This document shows positions 1-10,730 of a stretch of DNA of 64,000 nt, piece after piece. The notes under the pieces were generated by a model. That model was not told the DNA's origin. It did not search any database and saw only the letters and a program-made list of their open reading frames with translations. Position 1 is the first letter of the stretch. Every line of letters begins with the position of its first letter. The position numbers and the translations under genes are program-made. The DNA comes from Mytilus trossulus (Eukaryota > Mollusca > Bivalvia > Mytilida > Mytilidae): assembly GCF_036588685.1 (NCBI RefSeq), contig NC_086386.1, forward strand, positions 71,546,682-71,610,681, given 5' to 3'.

Positions 1-115
1 TAATCAAATACCAAAATCAAGAGCTCAAACACATCAAACGAATAATGTTCCTGACTTAGCTTAGTACAGGCAACCTCTATCGTAGCAAATAGTGGTTTAA
101 ATCTGGTTTAAATGG
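1..115. repeat. Dispersed repeat family C fragment
   Basis: CAAACACATCAAACGAAT...CCTGACTT...TACAGGCA is shared with 17215-17490, 52870-53110 and 38520-38615 (same sense), and with 8560-8690, 23085-23385 and 30355-30580 (reverse complement). A high-copy mussel-type repeat with no coding capacity seen. Confidence 0.6.
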
Positions 116-419
116 GAGGAAGTTATAGATATTGCAGCAACAAGATTTTACTTAAAATTGTTAACCGAAATGTACGTATTTATTGCCTTTTAAAGATTTC
201 TGTTTACCTTTTAGGTGAAGGTTAATCCGCACGCACAAGATATTTAATGAATTGTATGTTATTGACTAGAACTAGTCACTTGCATCAATGCACATATACA
301 TTTATGTTTTATAATCGCCTATTTAAATCCAATCTTTTTTGTGTAACCGATTAACAATTTTTAAAGTACATTTAATGTGTTGATGTATAGGCTATTTTTA
401 TCAAAACACACAAATAAAT

Positions 420-560
420 ATAGATATAGGAAGATATAATATGAGTGTCAATGATACAACTCTCCATCCATATAACAATTTATAAAAGTTAACCATTAAA
501 GGTCAATGTACAGGCTGTTAAATAGTATATAAATTTGTTGTACACGGCTAAGAATTTAAA
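420..560. repeat. Dispersed repeat fragment related to 40110-40270
   Basis: Shares ATAGATAT.GGAAGAT..., GACAACTCTCCATCCA, TAACAATTT and AGGTCAAT.TACA with 40110-40270. The rest of 116-929 holds no recognisable gene. Confidence 0.45.
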
Positions 561-929
561 ATTATGTTTTGTATTCGAAGGCTAGCGACGTTAGGTTAAA
601 TCTGTTAAAATAAAATTTAAAAGTTAAAAGTTTTATATTTTATTCTATTTCTTTCATAAATTTGGATTTATCTTATTTCGTTTTCAAGAATGATATGGCT
701 ACCAATTATCGATGCGGTTGATTCATTAAATTTCAAATTGTTTCGAAAGTATCCGTTATTTTAGCCTTGAAACAGAATTATTCAGAAAGGGATATACAAT
801 GTAGTTATGCTACTATTGTCAGGTCATTTAGGATGACATATGTTGGTATCAATTTCGAATCACTCACTGGGTCTTTGCATCGAAAATAAACACATTTATT
901 CTTAAACCAGTAGTTTAAACATATTTATT

Positions 930-1256
930 TATAGTGGATTGGGAAACAAGTTTTGCAACTTATATTAATCCCTTTCCACTTTGCGGGTGCTGCCTAGCTT
1001 GTAGCGGTATTAGCCTGCTCTTTTTCGATATCTACAAGGGTGTCTTTAACGTGCAAGAGATATGTCTCTCTCTTAACACGGGTCAGCCATTTATCGTCCC
1101 CTTCCGACGGACTATCATCGTTTCCTCAAGACCATTCTCGCAAATGGTGTCAAAGGAGATCCGAAAATTCATTCCCTGAAATTCCATCCCGGATTGGGAA
1201 TCGAACCAGGAACCTTTGTGTTATTAGTCCGATGCACTAACCACTAAACCACGTTG
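930..1256 (-). repeat. tRNA-derived SINE
   Basis: Read on the minus strand, the 5' end (1256 downward) is tRNA-like: A-box GTGGTTTAGTGG (1241-1252) and B-box GGTTCGATTCC (1197-1207) at normal spacing, GGTTCGATTCCC closing the T-arm-like part. A non-tRNA body runs to about 930. No acceptor-stem pairing or CCA context, so it is a SINE and not a functional tRNA. It lies upstream of paralogue 1. Confidence 0.75.
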
Positions 1257-1503
1257 TTAGTATGATACGGGTTATGTTCTGCTGATTTATTTAAGGATGG
1301 TAAGTGAGAACTGTTTTACGGACTTAATTGTAACGATAAAGTTTTAATAAATTGAATTATTGTCTTTGAACTAAATTATGTAATTATGTAAACTGATCGT
1401 ATAAAAAAAATACGTTACCCTGGAATATACAAGAAGTTATCCTTCTTAAAAGGAATGGCGTAGCTGGTTAAAACCTGTTTATTGTATTGCGAAATATGCG
1501 CAG

Positions 1504-1653
1504 TAAAAATACAAACACACTTTTTACCCTTGTTTATGTTAAAAAAAATTAGATATAGACCTTTAAAAATATATACGGGTTATTTACAACTAAATACTAT
1601 GATTCAAAACATACATGTTAAATCATTATTGTACAATGTCTGAAGTTTTAAAA
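1504..1653 (+). promoter_or_regulatory. Conserved proximal upstream block of paralogue 1
   Basis: The core AGTAAAAA...ACACACTTTTTACCCTT...GTTAAAAAAAATT at about 1503-1551 aligns with 31649-31695 ahead of paralogue 3 and more loosely with 18749-18785 ahead of paralogue 2. It sits about 150 bp before the ATG. Conservation in otherwise unalignable flanks suggests core promoter or 5' UTR. The transcription start is not determined. Confidence 0.45.
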
Positions 1654-4600
1654 ATGAAACACATCTTATTCGATATTGTAATTTTAATAGTATTGTTTAA
1701 CAATAATCAAGGTAAGTTGGGTTTTTTATCACTTTTTTTCAGATTTTTGTATTTAATAAGATTATTTAAAGAAAGAAAGGAGTAAATATTTCATTTTTTT
1801 ATAAAACTTTTGCAACTTTGTTTCACACATTAGTAACATTATATCGATGTTAAATGAAAACACCTTATCGACCCAACTCCACATCTACATTATTGTGACT
1901 ATGTCAAAATAAAATGAAAGCAGGTTAAGATCTTTATTTTTTAAATGTATCCATAGATAAATTGATATCTCTGCGCGATGTTTATACTGGGTATACATAA
2001 AAGATCAATAAAGGGGCACTAGCTACGAGATATATAAAAAATATAAAGTTTAATTTTTTTCTGTTCAATCAATAATGAAAGTGAAATACTAGTAGTGAAA
2101 TAACAATTCGCTTTTTGCAGCCAAAAAGGTTCAATTTTGTCAAATTACGCTAAGAAACATTGATAATTAGTTATTCACTTGCAAGTGAATGAGTCGACCT
2201 CTTTAAATCCGTATTCATGTGAACTTCAATTTAACCCTAGCTAGAGATTGACAATGCATGCATTGTACGTGTACTGGTTATTTAAAGAAAAAGAATGTCA
2301 ACAATGAAAGTGAAACTAAGGTAAATCATTTCATTACCAATTCGATGCACATAAAATCATTCTTATACGGTTAAAAACAATGAGAAACATCTATTTTTAA
2401 TCTATAAAATAAAATCAAACAGACCTATAAAAATCCAATTGCACGTGTTGGTTTAATCTATATTGATCTTTATTTATGTTTACATCGCTTATATGGTCGT
2501 CTGAGGTCAAATCGATAGTTAATTAGATGGCGTCTGGACTAAAATACACACGAAACGAACCTATATATTATCTACCCCATGCTCTGTAAACTGTTTGTTT
2601 TAGACTTTTGATAGTTTGGATAAATGTTTTACATTGTATAAATCAAATATGAGAATTTGAGTCAAATCGGTGACCATGAATTTGACAGCTAGTGCCCCTT
2701 TAAACACAATGTATAAATATAAATATTATTGAATTGCTGTGGTTTACACAATGTTAAATAATTGAAAAGAAAAAGAAACCAATAGTCGGGTTTTTTTTAG
2801 TATTGAGGGTTAAAATAGAATAGAGAATTCTTGTCTTATGTAGACGAAAAGCGCGTCTGGCGTACTAAATTATAATCCTGGTACCTTTGATAACTATTTA
2901 CACCACTCGGTCGATGCCACTGCTGGTGGACGTTTCGTCTCCGAGGGTATCACCTTCCCAATATTCAGCACTTCGGTGTTGACATGAATATCAATAATGT
3001 GGTCATTTTTTATAAATTGCCTGTTTATAAAACTTTGAATTTTTCGAAAAACTAAGGATTTTCTTATCCCAGGCATAGATTATCTTAGCCGCATTTGGCA
3101 CAACTTTTTGGGAATTTTGGATCCTCAATGCTCTTCAACTTTGTACTTGTTTGGCTTTATAAATATTTTGATATGAGCGTCACCGATGAGTCTTATGTTG
3201 ACGAAACGCGCGTCTGGCGTACTAAATTATAATCCTGGTAACTTTGATAACTATCTAGACCAAAGGATGCGGATTAAAAGGGGGGGGGGGGAAACAATGA
3301 TAACAAATTTGAAAAAAAATAAGAAATATAGAATATTGTGGTGAATAAAATATATATATAAAAAAAAAGTACAGAATTTAAAGAAAAATCCTTCTAGACG
3401 TTCTTTGATATATTTCTCTGAGTTTTATCATTTTTATTTTTCTTGCAATGCTGCTTTTTGTTTTAGCCGAAATATGCACACCAGATGGTTCATGGTGGAA
3501 ATATGAATGTTATCATATGCCTTGTCCCAACAACTGGTATGAGATGTGTGATCAATGTTGTAAAATGAATAGCACTTGGTATTGTGTCTCTGATGTCCGT
3601 TATCACTCATGTGAAGCTATTGCTCAGTAAGTATATAATTGTTTTTATTTTTATTATGTTTTTTGTGGTTGTTGAGCATTGCATGATGTATGTTCTGGAT
3701 TAAATTTTCGGACAGGTCATAGCAAACACTTAAAAAATGGTATGTGCGGCGTCGTTGCTTCACTACCGACTCCCTGAATCCGAATATATAGCAGGGAATT
3801 GGTTAAGGTTTCTACCTAGAGAAAGTTAATTTGCACATTAACATGTTAGAAATTTGGTAACGCATGCAGTCTTGCACAAAAAAAAAACATTATTTCACTG
3901 ATGTATCAATTGCATCAACCTAGGTAATATTCAAAACATCCACAGATGACGTAACTTGGTTTGTCGACAAGATAAGCGTATCCTGTTAATTTCCTGCACC
4001 ACCTGCCAGGTTCCAAAGTACTAAAACAATTAAAAATTCCAATACATTTAATTTAACATTTATATCATTGTTTGTCCTGATGTAATACTTGTCACTTTAC
4101 GTCAAACAGCAATCCGTCAAACTATCAATAATGGTGAATTTAATGATATCATGTGATATCAAGTCATAGAAATGCCTATATTATGACTTTATTAACATGT
4201 TATTAAAAGATGAATGTTGTGTGCATTAAAACGTATATTAATTTTGAAAATAGATTTCATATTTCTATCAGACATGCAGCCTGGTTAAGGCTTTCTTATA
4301 TAAACGTTGTCATGTTAACCATGTCACAGATTTTAATTAAGTGGACATTCAGTTCCTCTTTTTATCATTACTCTAACTATACAGTAATTTGCCTTACTGA
4401 CATGTCAAGGTCATGGCTAAAAATGAAAAAGACAAACAGACAAATAATAGTACACTCGTGATGTTCATTCGTGTAATAACATCTAATTCGGCGTAATGAA
4501 TAACCCATTTTATTCAACTTCTTATACATATTGATAGTTTAAACAATATTTGATTGGTCGAGACTATACCACGTGTCATTTAACAAATCTTCATATTCCC

Positions 4601-7600
4601 CTTCTGAAAATCATATTTCCCTCTGAGTTCATATTCCCCTCTAACATGTTTGGACTACATTATGCGACGTTACGCGCTGTTAATGTACATGAGGATTTAA
4701 AATTTTGTTTTTCAAATAGCGATCGCAAAAATCATTATCATGTTTAACAATAATCAAATTTAGACGTTAATACAAAAAGACTCCTAATTAACTTTTGATC
4801 CGTACTGTTTATAAATGTGTAAGTTGTGTTTAGTTTTAAAAAAAAAGCGAATTAAGAAAAAACAATGTGTGCAAGCAAATATTGCATGTTAAGCATATTG
4901 ATAGTGGAATAAAACATTCATTTCCCTTCGCTTCGAGAGACATGAAGATTTATTCACCCTCGACAATCATATTTCCCTCGGGCTAAGCCCTCGTGAAATA
5001 TGAATATTCTTGGGTGAACAAATCTTCATATCTCCCTTATTCACGGAAAATAAATGTTTAATATTTCATCATTTGCTTTGCTCAATCGAAATGTTATAAC
5101 CATTTTTTTTCTTAGCTCGAAAAGTGGAAACTGCCCCCTTGATATAGAACGTTACATGCATTTTTGAGTTGTGTTCATTAAGAACTTACCATAATATCAA
5201 TATACATTGCTTAAATGTTGTAAAAGTGTATTGGTAACTATCTGTTCCAGAGTAACGTCTTAGTAAAAGGTGATATATTTGGTTTATTGTATTTGCTTCT
5301 AGGAGATACTGGGAAAATGTCATTGTATACGTTTTACACTTTAATTATGTCATCCATACTATAATCTTTATATCTTATGTAATATACATGTACATATATG
5401 TCATAACGTGTTTTTTTTATACATTTTATACTTTATTTAAGTATTCTTTTACACTTTATGCTTTATATTTATTTGTTAATACTTTTATATACTTCAGTAC
5501 ATTTTATACTTTATTCAAGTATTCCATTAAATTTTATACTTTAAAAGCATTTTTTTTTAATTACTTTTGTATTGCATTCATATGTTTATACCAACCCCTG
5601 ATTCCTTAAAATTAATAAAATTACATTTTCCGAACAGATAATGTTTAAATTGCTGCTGTTCGTCTTTGGGTCTTGGTCAGACCCTTAATTTGGAGCAAAC
5701 GTTTGCTCTTCACAGTAGATGAAGCATAGACCCGTGTTTCTGTAATTCCCCCGTGCGTAAATAAAGCTGGTATACCTTGAAGTGAAATACTATCAGGAAT
5801 TTATTTCGTATAACTATTCTTCATATACCTATGACATTGATTTATTTAAGTTTTTTTTTTTATATATTTCGTTTCTAGAGGAAGCGTGACTACAACAACT
5901 ACACTCAATCCTATTGGAGGTGTAACATTCACTACGGAAAGATATTCAACCGATAGACCATATCCAACACACAAACCAAATGACAACACAGACAACTATT
6001 CATCGAGTAGCAGGAAGGCATCCGTGTGAGTATTGTTTTAAATAAACATGTTTCATGAACAACAAAGTTTATCGACAGGTTGTAGGTATCCCCATGGGCA
6101 CTAATTGTGCCCCTTTAATAGCAGACTTGTTTTTTGTACTGTTACGAATCACAGTTTATGATTAAACTCAGTACAGACCCGTCGAAATTGCATTTAATTG
6201 ATAAATTCAACAACACTTACCGTTATCTTGATGATTTTTTTCATTAAATAATCAAGAATTTTCTCAATATACTGCTAAAATTTATCCCAAGGAACTTACT
6301 TTAAATAAATCAAATTTATTCGGTAATAATTGTCCTTTCCTGGATTTAGATATTTCGGTTTTAAACGGGAAACTCCACACTAAAATTTACGACAAAAGGG
6401 ACGATTTTTCGTTCCCTATTTTTAATTTTCCATTTTTAGATGTTGATGTTCCTTTGGCACCATCTTACGGTGTTTATATTTCACAGCTCGTTCGCTATGC
6501 CCGTGTCTGTTGTGACGTTTTTGATTTTAACGAACGTAATCTATGTATTACTGGTAAATTATTAAACCAGTGATATCGTTACCATAAATTACTTAAAACC
6601 TTTACTAAATTTTTCCAGAGATATAAAGATTTGGTTTTGAAGTTTGGTTGTACTTGTAGAAAACTTATTTCAAACGGGATAGCACATCCTCATTTTCACG
6701 GAAATGTTGTTAACCGTGCCCGAAAATTTCGAAATGATTAATGTAAACTTATCGCTCCTTTAAATAAACTTATTCTAAAAGGTTACCAATTCAACACTGT
6801 AATAAGATCATTGAACATTGTTTTTATTGGTATAAATATTGATTTTGTTATCAGTAAATTAAAAGCAAACTAAATATTACTAGTATGTTATATACATACA
6901 CACATTTCATGGATCTACAATCTGTCGATACCTGTAACTTGGCATTGCACAAGGTCATGTTTTTCTCTGTTTATGACGTCTTTACACTAAATCCATTTGA
7001 TGTTGGACGTGTACGGATTGATAGTTTAGTCTTAGATGCATGATTTGTTTTATTAGTTGTTAGTGGCTTTGAACTAGCGGTCAGATAACTGCGAGTACTC
7101 TCAGATCTGTTCCTAGTGTCTTTTTTGTCGGGATGTACAAGTACCCGGCCACGTCCACTTGTATTTTTGTCCATCTGATGAGTTAAGCCTTTTCCAACTG
7201 AGTTTTATAGTTCGTTCTTATGTTGTACTGTTATACCACTGTCCCAGGTTAGGGGAGGGTTTGGATCCCGCTAACATGTTTGACACCGCCACATTATTTA
7301 AGAATGTGCCTTTCCCAAGTCAGGATCCTGTAATTCAGTGGTTGTCGTTTGTTCATGTGTTACATTTTTGTTTTTCGTTCATTTTTTTTTATATAAATAA
7401 GGTCGTTAGTTTTCTCGTTTGAATTGTATTACATTGTCTTATCGGGGCCTTTTGTAGCTGACTATGCGGTATGGGCTTTGCTCGTTGTTGAAGGCCGTAC
7501 GGTGACCTATAGTTGTTAATGTCTGTGTCATTTTGGTCTCTTGTGGACAGTTTTCTCATTGGCATTCATACCACATCTTCTTTTTTATATGTATAGACTG

Positions 7601-9704
7601 ATGAAAACGAACTTGTTAAAATCTGAGCAGATACAATTAGACCGGTTATATTGTCAGTCCTTATTTAAGGCCGTTAGTTTTCTCGTTTGAATTGTTTTAC
7701 ATTGTCTTATCGGGGCCTATAATAGCTGACTATGCGGTATGGGCTTTGCTCATTGTTGAAGGCCGTACGGTGACCTAAAGTTGTTAATGTCTGTGTCATT
7801 TTGGTCTTTTGTGGATAATTGTCTCGTTGGCAATCATACCACATCTTCTTTTTTATATTAGAGGGTTTTTTCCACAATTGTCAATTGAAAAGGTCAGATT
7901 TTGTGAGACATGTTTCTCGTAGAACTTCAAAAAGTATCTAGTAGGAACAATAAAAGTTCTTAAGATTTAAATATTATATAAAACAAAGTTTAAATGATTT
8001 AATGTTTACGCCGATTACAAACTCACAACGAAGCTTCTTTTTGTATTAATAGATACAACACCAAGGTATATATATTTAGATTACACGTCACAATGAAAAT
8101 GTTTTATTTTTCCATTTCAATTACAGAAGCATTGCGGTTGGGGCTTCAGTTGCTTTTGGAGCAGTAGTCATCATTGTTTTGTGTGTTATTTTTGTGGTTT
8201 TGAAACAAAGACGAAAAAGTGATCAACTTAGAAGGAATATGCCAATCACTGCCCCCAACGTGCTGATAGCTGGAAATAATGGACAGGCACGGGGAAATCC
8301 AATATATTATGTAGGGGGTATGTGGTATTACAAACGTATAAATACATTTGAAGAAATATAATAAACAAAGTAATTAAGAGTTTAAAGAAACAAAAGGGTT
8401 ATTCAACCGCACATACCTTTTTTACCTGCTATATTTATTTTGCTCACACATTGTGCATGTTGTTGTTATCAATAAATGACATTTAATGTCACTTTCATAT
8501 ATCCATTAATAAAACAAGGTTTTATCGACCATTTCTACATACTAGGTAAATGACTATACCAAGTCCGGAATATGACAGTTATTTTCCATTTGTTTCATGT
8601 GTTGGAACTTTTGGTTCTTCCATTTTATAAGGGTCTTTCCGTGTTAAAGTTTCATTGAAATGCAGTATTTTTGTAATTTTACTTTTTATGAAGAAAAAAA
8701 CAGAAAAACGATCGAGAGACAAATAGGAGTATACAATGAACACAAAACATAGAATCGAAATTTTAATACAAGAACCCTACGAAAAACCTTGGTTGATCTC
8801 AAGTTTTTAGTTTTTATAAAAGCTAAATGAATACAATTTGTATACATCTGTGATAAAAAGATTATGCATACATGGAGATTTTTTAGTTTACAATGCTCAT
8901 TCTATTCTTAATATTTTCGAACCTTATCAAATTAACCAAACTCAAATAAAAAATTAAACCAGGAAATGTGTTATAGAGACAATTTTGTGCTCAAATTGAT
9001 ACTAGGGACGTCTGTATCTTACACTGAAGTGTAAGTTTTAACTGCAGCTTTTTACTGCCATTTTTAGATTCTTTTACCTCAAATGTAACTTAAAAAAAAT
9101 AAGATTACAAGTTCAATTAGCCAATGTATGAAAACAGGCTTAATTGAACAACGAAAGTAAATAGTGTATATAACTGTGTTATCATACCATGCAAATGAAC
9201 GGCCATGTATTCTCAATTTACTATTTCCCGCAAATTCTGGATTCCAATATTCAAAAAGGAATGACCAAACTCGTGAGTATTTGAAAATATCGACTCATTG
9301 TCAAATACAGATAAGAATAAATTCTAAATAGCGAATCAGTGTAATTTATCTCAATCTAAATAGGTAATAATAACCTCATTTATGTTTTGGTTTACATCGA
9401 ATGTGTATCATGTTGGAGATTAAACATTAATTTCAAGTATATTTACAAGTATATAGTTGTTTTATTAACAGACAGAGGAACAACCATAGCGCCTAACCCA
9501 CCACATGGTTATACACATACCAGTTTTGCTTACAATCAAAATGTGACCAATGGGAATCCGCAATATGCTTCACCACCACCTTACTCAACTTGTGTTGTTT
9601 CTGACCAACCAGAAAGAGTTTTGTCAGCACCAACTGACTCTGCAGTACATTACCAAGAAATTCAAAATGCCGATGAAAACGCTGAGGTGAATAGATATAT
9701 GTGA
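1654..9704 (+). CDS. Cys-rich single-pass membrane protein with PPPY tail, paralogue 1 (5 exons)
   Basis: Spliced model: exons 1654-1711, 3467-3626, 5879-6025, 8127-8317 and 9472-9704, phases 1/2/2/1, 789 nt, 262 residues. All introns are GT...AG (donors GTAAGT, GTAAGT, GTGAGT, GTATGT). Exon 1 gives a hydrophobic signal peptide (MKHILFDIVI start). Exon 2 is the Cys domain: C23, C34, C39, C47, C50-C51, C59 and C68, with an N-S-T glycosylation sequon after the CC pair. Exon 3 is a Thr/Ser-rich stalk. Exon 4 is one transmembrane helix (about 124-147) followed by KQRRK. Exon 5 is the cytosolic tail with PPPY at 220-223. Known of similar layouts: Shisa-like/STMC6 adaptors use tail PPxY motifs to bind WW domains. 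I infer a surface or endosomal adaptor. First of three tandem copies. Intron 3 carries a retroelement relic. An AATAAA lies at 9818-9823. Function is unproven; exon structure is strongly supported by the paralogues. Confidence 0.85.
2845..3255 (+). repeat. Dispersed repeat family B
   Basis: GCGCGTCTGGCGTACTAAAT...CGATGCCACTGCTGGTGGA...GAGGGTATCACC...TAAGGATTTTCTTATCCCAG...GGCTTTATAAATATTTTGAT...ACGAAACGCGCGTCTGGCGT. The GCGCGTCTGGCGTAC motif occurs at both ends. Related copies at 14100-14800, 25500-25890, 29328-29513 and 34965-36070. Located in intron 1 of paralogue 1. Confidence 0.65.
4385..4457 (-). repeat. Short copy of the RT3-type element tail
   Basis: TCATGGCTAAAAATGAAAAA and GACAAACAGACAAATAATAG match the reverse complement of the tail downstream of the reverse-transcriptase relic at 42.3-43.0 kb. 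Located in intron 2 of paralogue 1. The rest of that intron has AT-rich tracts and a palindromic ATATTTCCCTC / CTTCATAT stretch (4920-5060) but no gene. Confidence 0.5.
4560..5060. repeat. Self-complementary repeat region (CTTCATATTCCC / GAAATATGAA)
   Basis: Several short inverted copies of motifs such as ATCTTCATATTCCC, CATATTTCCCTC, CTCGTGAAATATGAA and GAACAAATCTTCATAT, with the GGGCTAAGCCC palindrome at about 4980. It looks like a decayed foldback element in intron 2 of paralogue 1. Confidence 0.35.
6061..7595 (+). mobile_element. Degraded retroelement RT1 (reverse transcriptase fragment plus 3' tail)
   Basis: Broken reading frames contain reverse-transcriptase motifs: GIPMGTNCAPLIADL at 6085-6132, a damaged YIDD region at about 6225, then KIYDKRDD, PSYGVYISQLVRYARVC and ITGKLLNQ to about 6573. 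Stops and frame changes show it is dead. A non-coding tail follows directly and ends ACCACATCTTCTTTTTTATA at about 7595. The same order occurs on the minus strand at 15377-16600. The RT motifs suggest a Penelope-like or non-LTR element; class not settled. Located in intron 3 of paralogue 1. Confidence 0.75.
7663..7856 (+). mobile_element. 5'-truncated retroelement tail (RT1 family)
   Basis: Near-identical direct copy of the last about 190 bp of the RT1 tail, from GGCCGTTAGTTTTCTCGTTT to ACCACATCTTCTTTTTTATA. It lies 60-70 bp after the longer copy. Confidence 0.75.
8560..8690. repeat. Dispersed repeat family C, reverse orientation
   Basis: TGACAGTTATTTTCCATTTG...GTGTT...AGTATTTTTGTAATTTTAC matches the reverse complement of the 17215-17490 copy. 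In intron 4 of paralogue 1. Confidence 0.5.
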
Positions 9705-9817
9705 GCAAAAGCTCCGTGTGGAAGATTGTACTTTGTCCTATAATAGTTTACTTCTATAAATTTTGACTTGGATGGAGAAGTTTATAAGCACTCATATCAC
9801 ATCTTCTTATTTCTATA

Positions 9818-9823
9818 AATAAA
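9818..9823 (+). terminator. Candidate poly(A) signal of paralogue 1
   Basis: AATAAA 114 bp after the stop codon at 9704. By consensus only. Confidence 0.4.
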
Positions 9824-10730
9824 ACGATGTATAAAATTGATTAATTCAAGGAGAGATGTGTGCAAAACACGAAAGATTATTTACATTTCGATCAAGGATT
9901 AATAGCACTATAGATGAATAATTGCTTAGTTTGAAGAGTGGCTGTCGAAAAAAGTCAGTATGTAAGACACATAAGGAATTGAAATTGCAAAACATACTCT
10001 CATGAAAATAAAACTTTTAAACATCATATTTCTTGTTTTAAATTTGAATTATATTTACTTAACTTTGTTTCGATGTTTATTTATATGTTGTTTTTATATC
10101 TTATTTTGAGAAGTCTATTAAAGAATAAAGACCAACAGCACGACTGAAATGACTCCTTATGGGCAATTTGATGCATGGATGCAAATTAATTCTGATTTAT
10201 ATGTTTCAGTATTCACAAGCATCACATTTGTGAGTTCCACAATGACTCATTGAGAGTGGGTTACTGGTAATACATTTAGTATTCATTGAAAGGTATGAAG
10301 TGAATATCCTGCTCTGAACTGATGTAGGTGTACATAGCAAATCATGGCATTCGACACAGAACTGGGAATCACAACGACTTGTTGTATGAGTCCTATCATA
10401 TTCATAACAATTGAAATAATTGCATCGTCGTACTCATCGTATAGAAACATTTGGGAGTAATAAAATATCTTTACGATAGTTATATCGGATTTTCTCATTG
10501 TCGATGGCCGTATATTGACCTACCGTTGCTAATTTCTGTGGCAGTTTAATAAATCAGATGCTGAAACTAAAATTTCCAAGTATTGTCGTTTGATAACAAT
10601 TCCAAAAAAATGCATGAGATACTTTGAAGTAAAAATTGATCTAATTTTTATAGAAAAAAGTTGAAAGCAAAGTTTTGGTTTTTGTGCATTTCAAATGTGT
10701 TGGCGGTCGTTTTTGAAATATCCATCATTT

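Noticed and set aside
1190..1256. Functional tRNA gene
   Set aside because: A- and B-boxes are present, but the acceptor stem does not pair and the sequence continues into a SINE body.
3448..3630. Exon 2 of each paralogue read alone as a secreted eight-cysteine antimicrobial peptide (mytilin/myticin-like)
   Set aside because: The open frame starts inside the intron. A splice acceptor and phase-matched neighbouring exons add a transmembrane segment and a cytosolic tail, and spacing with the CC pair differs from those peptides.
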